Of a stretch of 64,000 nucleotides of DNA, positions 1 through 7,646 are shown piece after piece. Position 1 is the first letter of the stretch. Every line of letters starts with the position of its first letter. The DNA is from Clostridia bacterium (lineage in GTDB: Bacteria > Bacillota > Clostridia > Lachnospirales > Lachnospiraceae). Location of the stretch: positions 2,501 through 66,500 of the forward strand of contig CAJTIM010000002.1 in the NCBI GenBank assembly GCA_910576325.1. Direction: 5' to 3'. The notes beneath the pieces are model-generated. The model was not told the origin of the DNA. It did no database searches and saw nothing but the letters and a program-made list of their open reading frames with translations. The translations under genes and the position numbers were made by a program.

Positions 1-686
1 TTGTCCCGAGGCACCCGCGTGAGGCTTTTCGGGTCCAGACGTATGCTGGACATAACGGCCCCTTCGCCATCTACATACTGCATAACAGGGAAATGCCTGG
101 TGAGATATTCCCATTGCTCCTGACGGGAATCCGGCTTTCTCTTTGGCTCCTCCTGTTTCGCCATTGCCGGCTCCGGCTGTTCTTCCGCGAAAGCCTCGGC
201 AGCTATCTGAGCAGCCCGGATCTCTTCCTCCGGCTCTCCCGTTTTTTCTGAAGCTGTTTCTTGAGATGCTCCACCCACAGTCTGCCTGACCGACCTCCTC
301 AGGGGCTCAAACCGTTCCACATCAACCGGAAAATCGTCCCATTGGGCCGCGTAGATGTGTTCCTCCCCTTCTATATAGATTCCCTGGCTTTCTTCCAGGC
401 TGAACCCGCCCTTCATGAGATTGTCCGTCTCTGTGACGCCGCTCCATTCCAGGGCTCCGTTTTTATCCTCCAGTACTCCCAGGGGCTGGCCGGACAGACG
501 CTCGCGCTTTTGTGTGAATATATACGCCTCACAGGGCTTTTGACCACGTGTGTAGAATCCGCGCATATGTATTTGAATTTTACATTTTCCTTCTCGGGCG
601 TTTACTTTTACGAATCCAAGACTTTCTCTCTTCTCACCCTGGACGTACTCATAGATATAACAAATAAATCGTTTATAATCGGACAA
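1..686 (-). CDS. Uncharacterised Lachnospiraceae protein (DUF6128-like), C-terminus outside the window
   Basis: The frame is open for 228 codons from a TTG at 686 and runs off the left edge. TTG is chosen because GGAGG (694-698) sits 7 bases upstream and no ATG precedes it in frame. The product begins MSDYKRFICYIYEY, has a compact N-terminal part of about 120 residues, then a Glu/Pro/Ala-rich linker (about 130-190), then a second segment containing VDGEGAVMSSIRLD. I recall this layout from conserved Lachnospiraceae proteins of unknown function (DUF6128), but no search was made. It follows rsmA on the same strand after a gap of 130 bases. No function is proposed. Confidence 0.7.
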   Translation of the reverse strand, partial: MSDYKRFICYIYEYVQGEKRESLGFVKVNAREGKCKIQIHMRGFYTRGQKPCEAYIFTQKRERLSGQPLGVLEDKNGALEWSGVTETDNLMKGGFSLEESQGIYIEGEEHIYAAQWDDFPVDVERFEPLRRSVRQTVGGASQETASEKTGEPEEEIRAAQIAAEAFAEEQPEPAMAKQEEPKRKPDSRQEQWEYLTRHFPVMQYVDGEGAVMSSIRLDPKSLTRVPRD

Positions 687-816
687 TAAGATACCTCCAT
701 TCCGGTTTTGCACTTCCATACGCCGCAAAACCGCTTTCTCTGAAATATTCTATGCCCGACTTGTCTTTCTCATGTCTAATCTGATAAAACTTCTCAACAG
801 CTTGTTCACGAAATTA

Positions 817-1707
817 TTATGCGTCTTTTTGCAGCTCCCATGTTGAATTTGCAAGCTCCGCAAATTCCGCAAGGTCCAATGCCTCTCCGCGGACCCCCGG
901 TGACAGCCCCATTTTTATTAAAGCCTCCTCAAAGGCTTCCTTGGATACATGAATATCCGGCGCATGGTTCAGACCATTTACCAGGGTCTTTCTGCGCTGC
1001 TGGAAGGAAGCCCGGATTAATTGAAAAAGATACTCCTCATTCTCCACCCGGACAGGAGGCTTTTCATGCCGGGTCAGCCGGATCACGGCAGAGCCTACCC
1101 GGGGTCTTGGCATAAAGCAGTTGGGGGGCACATTTGCTATCAGCTCGGGGCGTGCGTAGTACTGCACGGCCAGAGATAAGGCTCCGTAATCTTTAGAGCC
1201 CGGGCCCATCCTCATTCGATCCGCAACTTCCTTCTGCACCATTACGGTTATGCTTTCCACCGGTACATGACTTTCAAAAAGCCCCATAATAATCGGCGTT
1301 GTTATATAATAGGGAAGATTCGCCACAACCTTGACGGGCCTCCCCCCATTTTCTTCCTCTGCCAAACGGCAGAGATCTACCTTTAAAATATCCTCGTTAA
1401 GAAGGGTTACATTGTCATAATCCTTCAAGGTGTCCTCCAGAATGGGAATTAAGACTTTATCAATTTCTATGGCTGTCACATGGCCGGCAGCATAGGCCAG
1501 ATATTGGGTCATGGTTCCAATCCCCGGGCCCACCTCCACTACAAAATCCTCGGGGCCTATCTGTGCAGCCCGGATAATTTTATCAAGCACATGGGTATCT
1601 ATTAAAAAATTCTGTCCGTATTTTTTCTGAAATACAAAGCGGTATTGATTCAGTACGGCAATGGTATTTTGGGGATTCCCCAAAACCGGCAGCGGCCTAT
1701 TATTCAT
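817..1707 (-). CDS. rsmA: 16S rRNA adenine(1518/1519)-N6 dimethyltransferase RsmA (KsgA)
   Basis: RsmA dimethylates two adjacent adenines in the 3'-terminal hairpin of 16S rRNA during small-subunit maturation. The protein shows the family signatures: KKYGQNFL near the start, the SAM-binding loop VVEVGPGIGTMTQ and the catalytic NLPYYITTPII. The C-terminal substrate domain has MPRPRVGSAVIRL and the QRRKTL helix. The start is ATG 1707, inside the end of tatD, with AAGGAG 7 bases upstream. A longer frame to 1752 would lie entirely in tatD and has no family sequence. The 296-residue length is normal. The 8-bp overlap with tatD implies translational coupling; a tatD-rsmA order is common in Firmicutes. 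Confidence 0.95.
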   Translation of the reverse strand: MNNRPLPVLGNPQNTIAVLNQYRFVFQKKYGQNFLIDTHVLDKIIRAAQIGPEDFVVEVGPGIGTMTQYLAYAAGHVTAIEIDKVLIPILEDTLKDYDNVTLLNEDILKVDLCRLAEEENGGRPVKVVANLPYYITTPIIMGLFESHVPVESITVMVQKEVADRMRMGPGSKDYGALSLAVQYYARPELIANVPPNCFMPRPRVGSAVIRLTRHEKPPVRVENEEYLFQLIRASFQQRRKTLVNGLNHAPDIHVSKEAFEEALIKMGLSPGVRGEALDLAEFAELANSTWELQKDA

Positions 1708-2485
1708 AGCAACTCTCCTTGCCTGCAAAATATAGGGCTTTGGCATTTTCATTTGTTACGCGGATGACTTCTTCTGCTTCAATTCCTTTTAACTGGGCTA
1801 TCGCCTCTGCCACATAGGTAAGGTTGAGGGAAGAATTCCGCTTGCCTCTGTTGGGTTCCGGAGCAAGATACGGGCAGTCTGTTTCCAGAAGTATCCGCTC
1901 TAAAGGCAGCATTTTTACGACCTCTTTCAGTTTTTTGGCATTTTTAAAGGTGACTACGCCGCCGATTCCGATGTAATATCCCATATTCAGATACTCTGCG
2001 GCAAGCTCCGGTCCATAGGAAAAACAGTGAATCACCCCCCGCAGCTTTGGCGAATGTGCTGTGCGGACTGCTTCCAGAGTGTCCGCCGCGGCTTCTCTGC
2101 TGTGTACGATGATGGGAAGCTCCAGCTCCTTTGCCAGCTCCATTTGGCGGCAAAACCAGTATTTCTGCAGCTCATGCTTTTCCTTATCCCAATAGTAATC
2201 CAGGCCGATTTCACCGACGGCAGCAATCTTGGGATGGCGGCATTGCTCCCGCAGCCAGGCGAAGGTCTCTTCATTTAATGCTCCCACCTCATCGGGATGA
2301 ACTCCTGCCGCTCCGTAAATAAAGGGATATTTCTCGGCCAGTGCCAGTGTGCTTTTTATCGAATCCAGGCTTGCGCTGACATTTATAATGGTTTCTATGC
2401 CCTGCTGCCGGCATTGGTTCAGCAGCTCTTCCCGATCAGCGTCAAAAGCGGCGTCATCATAGTGGGCGTGACTTTCGAATATCAT
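1700..2485 (-). CDS. tatD: TatD-family metal-dependent deoxyribonuclease
   Basis: TatD hydrolases are TIM-barrel nucleases with 3'-5' exonuclease and quality-control roles. All metal-site elements are visible: HxH in FESHAHYDD at the N-terminus, EIGLDYYW, the histidines of IIVHSREA and GVIHCFS, and the C-terminal ETDCPYLAPEP. The start is set at ATG 2485 (MIFESHAHYDD), with AGGAG about 8 bases upstream; the GTG at 2500 would place that ribosome-binding site inside the gene. The 261-residue length is typical. It is downstream of the vapD-like gene (30 bp gap) and overlaps rsmA. Confidence 0.93.
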   Translation of the reverse strand: MIFESHAHYDDAAFDADREELLNQCRQQGIETIINVSASLDSIKSTLALAEKYPFIYGAAGVHPDEVGALNEETFAWLREQCRHPKIAAVGEIGLDYYWDKEKHELQKYWFCRQMELAKELELPIIVHSREAAADTLEAVRTAHSPKLRGVIHCFSYGPELAAEYLNMGYYIGIGGVVTFKNAKKLKEVVKMLPLERILLETDCPYLAPEPNRGKRNSSLNLTYVAEAIAQLKGIEAEEVIRVTNENAKALYFAGKESCYE

Positions 2486-2515
2486 TTCCCTGCTCCTCAC
2501 TCATTATCTTGTTCA

Positions 2516-2854
2516 TTAAATATGCAATTCCATCTCCGTATTTTCATCCTGAAACAGCTTCATTAAATTATAATTCTCACCTACATCCGTAACCTCAAAA
2601 CGATTGATACATTTTTCTAACCACGGAAATATTTTTCTCATCCCCTGTGTCAACTGAAAAATCTCCAGATCCGTTGTCTTATATTGGGAATGATATCCTG
2701 AATACTGCTCATGGGAAAAATTGCGTTTTACAAAATAATTTTGGATTTTCCGATATGCGTCTTTTGGATTTTTACCGGAAAAATATCGCTTTAATGCTTT
2801 TACGGACAAATCAAAATACAAGGCTTTATAGCACCTTCGTTCTCTTTTCTCCAC
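2516..2854 (-). CDS. VapD-like (Cas2-fold) endoribonuclease, probable toxin
   Basis: The 112-residue product matches the pattern of VapD proteins, small Cas2-like mRNA-cleaving ribonucleases that can act as toxins. It has a first beta strand YKALYFDLSVKALKRYF, the stretch GKNPKDAYRKIQNYF, an aromatic SGYHSQYKTTD and the second half FPWLEKCINRFEVTDVG. Its ATG overlaps the stop of the upstream gene by one base, an arrangement typical of toxin-antitoxin pairs. AT content is higher than in the flanking pilus and tatD genes. Family assignment is from recalled motifs. Whether it is a toxin or acts in regulation is inference. Confidence 0.7.
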   Translation of the reverse strand: MEKRERRCYKALYFDLSVKALKRYFSGKNPKDAYRKIQNYFVKRNFSHEQYSGYHSQYKTTDLEIFQLTQGMRKIFPWLEKCINRFEVTDVGENYNLMKLFQDENTEMELHI

Positions 2855-3189
2855 TAGGCTATGCTCTCCCTTTTCACATAAAAATACAACACATCCTCGA
2901 CAGAAAAATCTTCCTCATCCCTCCCGCGGTCACTGTTATACCAAACCCATTTTATTACATAATCCATAAACCAGGTTTTTTCGCTGAGTGTCGTAATCAA
3001 AAGTCCAAAGGCGCCGTAATCATACTTATTTCCTGTTCCATAAAATACCCGGGTTCCATCCGGCTCCACTTCTTTGCGCAGCTGATGCTTCAAAAAAGCC
3101 TTATCAATGGTCTGATAAATCAATTCCGAAGTATATTTCTTTTCTTCTTTTATCTTCTCTTCATCCATCTTTATTTCCAGCTTCAGCAT
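2854..3189 (-). CDS. Partner gene of the VapD-like nuclease, putative antitoxin
   Basis: A 111-residue acidic protein starting MLKLEIKMDEEKI, with GGAGG 7 bases before ATG 3189. It contains KYTSELIYQTIDKAFLKH, an aromatic KTWFMDYVIKWVWY block and an acidic tail (DRGRDEEDFSVED). I recall similar small proteins encoded directly upstream of vapD-like genes in Clostridia, but no function is established to my knowledge. The start overlaps the end of the FHA gene and the stop overlaps the vapD-like start, so the three are translationally coupled. The antitoxin role is inferred only from gene order and overlap. Confidence 0.6.
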   Translation of the reverse strand: MLKLEIKMDEEKIKEEKKYTSELIYQTIDKAFLKHQLRKEVEPDGTRVFYGTGNKYDYGAFGLLITTLSEKTWFMDYVIKWVWYNSDRGRDEEDFSVEDVLYFYVKRESIA

Positions 3190-4211
3190 GCCACATCCTC
3201 CCTTTCGCTCTTATTATAAAGGAGTTCCCCCGAAAGATCTACCACATATTTCACATCGGCAAAGCCCACATGATCACCCGGACGGATTCGGGCCTTTTCG
3301 TTGACCTCCAGCCGGCCGCCGTTTAAGTAGGTGCCGTTGGTGGAATTGAGGTCAGTCAGATAATAGAGGCCGTTTTCCTTTGAAATCTTTCCATGAAGGC
3401 GGGAAATGCCTCTCGCTTTGATAAATCCGTCAACAGCATCCTTTTTCTTGCCAATCAGGAATTGTTCGCCTGTGATCTCCATACTTGGATAAGCGGAATT
3501 TTCGCTGCGCAGCACCAAGCAGGCGGATTTCTTTAAAAATGTGGTTTCTCCCCTTTCCGTGTGACTGCTTGCCGGCTCAATGACCGCTTCTTGCTGCGCT
3601 GCGGCCCGGATGTCCGACCCCGTTCTTTTTATTTCTTCCTCTTCGTCCGTATCCGTTTCTCCTTCATCCCTGGTCTCTCCCTCCTTCCATTTGGAAAGAA
3701 TCTGTTCCAGAGAGGTATTCTCCTCTCCCGCCATGCGATAGAATTCATATCCAAGAGCTACGGCCCCCGGGTCCATCTTATCCAGGCGGTCCAGGAGATA
3801 TTCCGACAGCTCCAGAAGTCCGTTTTCCATATCGCCCTCATAAAAGGGAAAGAAGCAAAAGGAAAATTCCCACGTATCCGGGTCCAGATAAATATAATCC
3901 GGCTCCAGCAGCAGTGACCGGGTATCCAGAAGATATTCCTCACAGCTTACTGCTGTCCGAAGCAGCCCGTCAAGCAGCGCCTCAAGCTGAGGGGCCGTCA
4001 GACGCTTGCGCTCCAGTACCAGACGGAGGTTCTGCCGGGAGGTGATTTCATAGTAAAAGGCCGCCGCCCCGTCCATTCTGCTCAAGGTACATTCCAAAAG
4101 GCCCGGAATTCTGTTTTTTATGAGCATGCCGGCCTGATAATTGTTCTGAAGCTCCTCCTGCTCCAGTATTAAATAGTTGTGATCCAGTTCTCTCTTATAT
4201 GATATTTTCAT
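3183..4211 (-). CDS. DUF6382/FHA-domain protein of the Tad-type pilus cluster
   Basis: The N-terminal 170 residues resemble DUF6382, a domain paired with FHA in Clostridia (SYKRELDHNYLIL, LLEPDYIYLDPDTWEFSFCFFP). An acidic linker (about 175-215) follows, then a C-terminal FHA domain at about 240-330 with GFIKARGISRLHGKIS and the hallmark LTDLNSTNGTYLNG. FHA domains bind phosphothreonine peptides, which suggests serine/threonine kinase input to pilus assembly or regulation; no kinase is in view. GAGG precedes ATG 4211 by about 8 bases. It lies 15 bases after the TadE-like gene. Confidence 0.85.
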   Translation of the reverse strand: MKISYKRELDHNYLILEQEELQNNYQAGMLIKNRIPGLLECTLSRMDGAAAFYYEITSRQNLRLVLERKRLTAPQLEALLDGLLRTAVSCEEYLLDTRSLLLEPDYIYLDPDTWEFSFCFFPFYEGDMENGLLELSEYLLDRLDKMDPGAVALGYEFYRMAGEENTSLEQILSKWKEGETRDEGETDTDEEEEIKRTGSDIRAAAQQEAVIEPASSHTERGETTFLKKSACLVLRSENSAYPSMEITGEQFLIGKKKDAVDGFIKARGISRLHGKISKENGLYYLTDLNSTNGTYLNGGRLEVNEKARIRPGDHVGFADVKYVVDLSGELLYNKSEREDVAC

Positions 4212-4226
4212 ATTCTAACCTCTATT

Positions 4227-4667
4227 TCAGTTGCGCAATCCACTCGGTTTTCCTGATTGAATGTTTTTTAGTTCCCGGATGCTCCGAAGCCTTTTGGTGG
4301 GATTCAGCCTGATCGCCTGCTCCTCCTCTTTGGCCTTCAAGCCTCCGAGAAGGCTCGTCTGCCCCGTATAGCTTACGATAATCCGCTGCTTTGTCACTTT
4401 CACCGCTGCCTGCGTCTCCCGCAAGCAGAGAAGCTTTCCCCCCGCCAGTCCGGGCGCCTGCCCCCGCAGCCACTCCTCCAGTTCCTTTTCGCTCCGATAT
4501 TTTTCCGCCGCGCCTTTTCCTGCCAGCTCTGCGGCGCAGGAGGACAGTACACTCCTGTCATGAAGATACAGGCACAGACACAGAAATACAAACAGAATCA
4601 GCACGATAAACGGAATCAGCATGGATGCCTCCACCGTAAAGCTTCCTCTTGTTAATCTTCTCCTCAT
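4227..4667 (-). CDS. TadE-like pseudopilin, short form
   Basis: The real start is ATG 4667, whose first base overlaps the stop of the prepilin peptidase gene; the open frame upstream of it only mirrors that gene. The N-terminus MRRRLTRGSFTVEASMLIP is a type IV pilin-like signal (Gly, then Glu at +5) followed by one hydrophobic helix (about 15-36). About 100 extracytoplasmic residues follow, with LLGGLKAKEEEQAIRLNPTKRL near the end. TadE/TadF-type pseudopilins are minor components needed for Flp pilus assembly. The length of 146 residues fits. Confidence 0.82.
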   Translation of the reverse strand: MRRRLTRGSFTVEASMLIPFIVLILFVFLCLCLYLHDRSVLSSCAAELAGKGAAEKYRSEKELEEWLRGQAPGLAGGKLLCLRETQAAVKVTKQRIIVSYTGQTSLLGGLKAKEEEQAIRLNPTKRLRSIRELKNIQSGKPSGLRN

Positions 4668-5089
4668 ATAAACAGCCTCCCTAAAAATCCCAATAATAAA
4701 AACGGAACAAGCGGAACGCGATCCTTTAGCCTTACCCTCTTCGTCAATATGCCGGCTCCCAAAATCACCGCACTTAAGACCGCTCCTGAAAACAGCAGAT
4801 TCAGATTTTCCCAGAATCCCAGATATATCCCGGTAACACAGAACAGAAATCCGTCGCCAAAGCCAATGGCTTCCCTGGTCAGAAATGCTGTCAGTAAAAG
4901 CAGAATACCAAGTCCCGCCCCTCCCGCCGTCTCCCAAAAGCTCCGGCAGCCAAACCATACATTCAGCCCGATTCCCGCCGCTCCAAAGATTCCCAAACTC
5001 CAAAGACTTACCTCACCTTTTCGCCAGTCCAAAATGCCATTGATAAGGAGCAGCAAAAAAACGGCTGATTTTATTATTTTCTCTTCCAT
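4664..5089 (-). CDS. A24-family prepilin peptidase (TadV/CpaA-like)
   Basis: A 141-residue, multi-span membrane protein. Both catalytic aspartates of A24 aspartyl peptidases can be read: the first in INGILDWRKGEV (about residue 21) and the second in the GxGD-type motif EAIGFGDGFLF (about 74). It lacks the N-methylation domain of PilD, as in TadV. It should cleave the leaders of the Flp pilin and the two TadE-like proteins beside it. The ATG lies 12 bases after the preceding stop, and its stop shares bases with the start of the next gene. Confidence 0.87.
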   Translation of the reverse strand: MEEKIIKSAVFLLLLINGILDWRKGEVSLWSLGIFGAAGIGLNVWFGCRSFWETAGGAGLGILLLLTAFLTREAIGFGDGFLFCVTGIYLGFWENLNLLFSGAVLSAVILGAGILTKRVRLKDRVPLVPFLLLGFLGRLFI

Positions 5090-5101
5090 ATTGATATTTT
5101 C

Positions 5102-6001
5102 CTATCCTCCACATACGGAGCAGGGCAGCAGTCCGCCTGTCTCCGAAATAAGAACCGTCCGAATTCCTCTCACCAAACCGGAGCAGTTCAGCGTCTCATG
5201 ATATCGATTCCCTTCTCTGGTAACGTAAACCAGCTGGCTTCCGTTCTTCCAGCACCGCTCACAGGGCGCGTATTTTCCTCCGCTTTCATTGCGCAGTCCT
5301 TCCACCTGTGTAAAAGCCGCCTGCTGAACGGACAGTTTCAAGTGCCGGCAGTTTAATCTGCGGTGATACACGGTCCCGTAATTCGTTACATAAACGACCT
5401 CCTCCCCCTGTTCTCCTGAAAATGACTGCCTTTTTCCAAAGCCCGTCCATCCCCGGACGGTTTTCGTTTGGGTGATTTTGATGGGATGAAACCAGGAAAT
5501 TCCCGGCGGCAAAAGTACCTGATAAGAAGCCCGCAGCGTCAGTACGGAATCCCTGACATCCCATCCGCTTCCGGCCAGAGAAATTCCGTCCGCACCGTGT
5601 CTGATAATCTCCGCCCCCGGACGTCCGTTCAGATACTCCTTTATTTTTCGCTTTCCCTCCGCTCCGGCAAGAAGGGAGCCTCCGGTTTCCTCCATCAAGG
5701 ATGCATTTTGAGCCAGCTCTCTGCCTGCATCCGTAAGCGCCCTGCCAACCTCCGTCTCAATCCGCAGAAGCACCAGAAGATACAAAAGCGCTGTCAGCCC
5801 GAAGAGAAACAGGGGAAATACAAGTGCAGCCTCCACGGTCATACTGCCCCGGAGCCGCCAAGGGGCGCACCATGATATTCTTTTGCAGAAAGAAATTTGA
5901 TCTTCACATAGAATATCCGATGAACTACCGGAATAATCATTTGCAACTGCCTGGAGAGCTTTCTTTTTATTAATAGACTCTTCCTTACAAAAGAACATCA
6001 T
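5102..6001 (-). CDS. TadE-like pseudopilin with a duplicated cysteine-rich C-terminal module
   Basis: ATG 6001 is preferred (AAAGGGG about 6 bases upstream). A GTG at 6052 in the same frame would overlap the previous gene and add an unlikely leader. After about 50 residues comes the pilin-like WRLRGSMTVEAALVFP and one transmembrane helix. The C-terminal third holds two copies of a module: VYVTNYGTVYHRRLNCRHL ending in CERC, then VYVTREGNRYHETLNCSGL ending in CSVC. The repeated Tyr-His/Cys and CxxC pattern suggests a metal site or disulfides outside the cell. The family role is minor pilin or assembly factor; the module's role is unknown. Confidence 0.75.
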   Translation of the reverse strand: MMFFCKEESINKKKALQAVANDYSGSSSDILCEDQISFCKRISWCAPWRLRGSMTVEAALVFPLFLFGLTALLYLLVLLRIETEVGRALTDAGRELAQNASLMEETGGSLLAGAEGKRKIKEYLNGRPGAEIIRHGADGISLAGSGWDVRDSVLTLRASYQVLLPPGISWFHPIKITQTKTVRGWTGFGKRQSFSGEQGEEVVYVTNYGTVYHRRLNCRHLKLSVQQAAFTQVEGLRNESGGKYAPCERCWKNGSQLVYVTREGNRYHETLNCSGLVRGIRTVLISETGGLLPCSVCGG

Positions 6002-6045
6002 GGTACACCCCTTTCCCGAACGCCGTATGCTTCCACACATCTGCG

Positions 6046-7437
6046 CTACCACTCATAGCAAAATCTCCGCTCTGCTGCCCACTCATTTCCGTTGAAAATA
6101 ACCGCGCGAATCCAAAAGCTGTCCGTGCATTGGTCCATATAAAACCCGCCGCAGCCCGGAAGTCTGCGAATCACACCTTCTATTATATCGAGGCTTCTCA
6201 TAGTCTTTTTCTCACGCCCTGCTGTCATCAGCAGCATTCCCAGATAATCCTTGTAGGATAACCCGCCCGCATCCTCTCCCTCATCAAACCCGGAGGCCGA
6301 ATTCTGCAGATCCAGGGCCCCGGAAAGGGAGGTTCGCCAGGCGCCGTCCCCTTTCCAAAAGGCACACTTCTTTCCATTTAAAAGGGTGCGTATGTCCGCC
6401 ACGCTCTCTGCAAAGGCCCAAGCCAGCAAAAATGCCTGCTTTACGGCCTCCACCAGTCCCGGAATCATAGTGGCCCCCACCAGTGCTATGGCCAGTGCCT
6501 CACATTCCGCCTGCTTTGCGGAATCGGTCAGTAAATATGCGTAGTTCATGCCCTCCCGGATTGCCAGGATTCGTTTGCATACGGACTCCAGATTTCCAAT
6601 GTCCGTGTCCTTTCCTCCGATGAGATATTCCACCTGGTAATCCAGCCACGGACCCGCTTCCTCCTCTCCGGCCAGAAAATCCACAGCATTTGTGAAATTC
6701 TCCAGTACATATCCGTGGAAAAACAAATCATTTCCTGCTGTTCCCTTATGGATTCCTCTGGCGCCGCTTCCGGTGAGGCAGGTTCTCTGTGAGGGCACAT
6801 TTTCCAAAGCTGTTTTTTTCCCTGAGATGCCGCCTGTGTCCGGGAGAAGCAGATGAAGACAGCTTCCTCCCTGCAATGCGCTGACGGAGGATACGGGGTC
6901 CGGTGTGAAAATCTCCTCCTCCGTCTCCCGGCGCCTGCGCAGCTCCTCCAGATTTTTCTCTTCCCTTGCCTTTGTCTCTTCGCAGGCGGCGCTCTGCTCC
7001 TCCGCCTGTTTTCCCCATTTTTCACAGGAGCGGAGCTGTTCGAGAATTGCCGCGCCGGTCTTCTGCTTCATACAGGATACCGCCTGCTCATAGTAAGCCA
7101 TTCCGCTGTTGTCCGTGGCCCGCGAAAAATCCCATGCCTCCAGAGCTTTTATGCTTCCGTTCGTCACATTTGCCTTTAAAAATTCCCGAAGCCGCTGCTC
7201 AAAATACTTCGTATCCTCCAGGCCGCTTCCATATCCAAGCTCCACATAGATAAGGCCGTAGCGGTCAAAGAGCTCCCGGTGGTATTCGGAGAGTACGGAA
7301 TATTCCGCAAGCTCCAATGCCTCCTGGGTCTGGCTCCGCAGAAAGGCCAGACGCGCGGATTGCAGGCATGTCTGGAAAAAGAAGAGCAGGACTGCCAGCA
7401 TCAGGCTTAAAAATACCGTAATCTCGCCCCTTTTCAT
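6046..7437 (-). CDS. DUF5702 / TadG-like protein of the pilus cluster
   Basis: A 463-residue protein beginning MKRGEITVFLSLMLAVLLFF, a basic N-terminus and single transmembrane helix containing the pilin-like GEIT motif. A long extracytoplasmic region follows, including LELAEYSVLSEYHRELFDRYGL, which I associate with DUF5702, and a charged coiled-coil stretch (about 130-180). DUF5702 genes regularly sit beside Flp/Tad genes in Lachnospiraceae. It starts 2 bases after the Flp pilin stop, and its stop precedes the 6001 start by about 45 bases. The molecular role is not known. Confidence 0.78.
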   Translation of the reverse strand: MKRGEITVFLSLMLAVLLFFFQTCLQSARLAFLRSQTQEALELAEYSVLSEYHRELFDRYGLIYVELGYGSGLEDTKYFEQRLREFLKANVTNGSIKALEAWDFSRATDNSGMAYYEQAVSCMKQKTGAAILEQLRSCEKWGKQAEEQSAACEETKAREEKNLEELRRRRETEEEIFTPDPVSSVSALQGGSCLHLLLPDTGGISGKKTALENVPSQRTCLTGSGARGIHKGTAGNDLFFHGYVLENFTNAVDFLAGEEEAGPWLDYQVEYLIGGKDTDIGNLESVCKRILAIREGMNYAYLLTDSAKQAECEALAIALVGATMIPGLVEAVKQAFLLAWAFAESVADIRTLLNGKKCAFWKGDGAWRTSLSGALDLQNSASGFDEGEDAGGLSYKDYLGMLLMTAGREKKTMRSLDIIEGVIRRLPGCGGFYMDQCTDSFWIRAVIFNGNEWAAERRFCYEW

Positions 7438-7439
7438 AC

Positions 7440-7610
7440 CTAGATTGTGCCGCTTTGACTTGTAATTTTGTCAAATATGTTGTTCACCAGGGTTGTGAGC
7501 TGGCTTTTAAAAATGATTACAAGGCCGATGAGAACCACCAGAATGAGAATCATTTCCACCACTCCAATACCGTCTTCTTCCTTCCAAAACTGATACCATA
7601 AATTTTTCAT
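7440..7610 (-). CDS. Flp-type pilin (Flp1-like), 56 residues
   Basis: A short gene with GGAGG 6 bases before ATG 7610. The product starts MKNLWYQFWKEEDGIGVVEM. The EEDGIGVVE segment is the Flp pilin processing site (Gly followed by Glu at +5), then a hydrophobic helix ILILVVLIGLVIIF and a short hydrophilic tail ending SQSGT. It is therefore the likely major pilus subunit, cleaved by the A24 peptidase at 4664-5089. Its place between tadC and the DUF5702 gene supports this. Confidence 0.88.
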   Translation of the reverse strand: MKNLWYQFWKEEDGIGVVEMILILVVLIGLVIIFKSQLTTLVNNIFDKITSQSGTI

Positions 7611-7646
7611 TTTAGTCCTCCTAATTTTAAATCGCTGTAATATCCT

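Noticed and set aside
261..689. 142-codon plus-strand open frame at the left edge
   Set aside because: It lies opposite the DUF6128-like gene, which has a ribosome-binding site and recognisable protein sequence.
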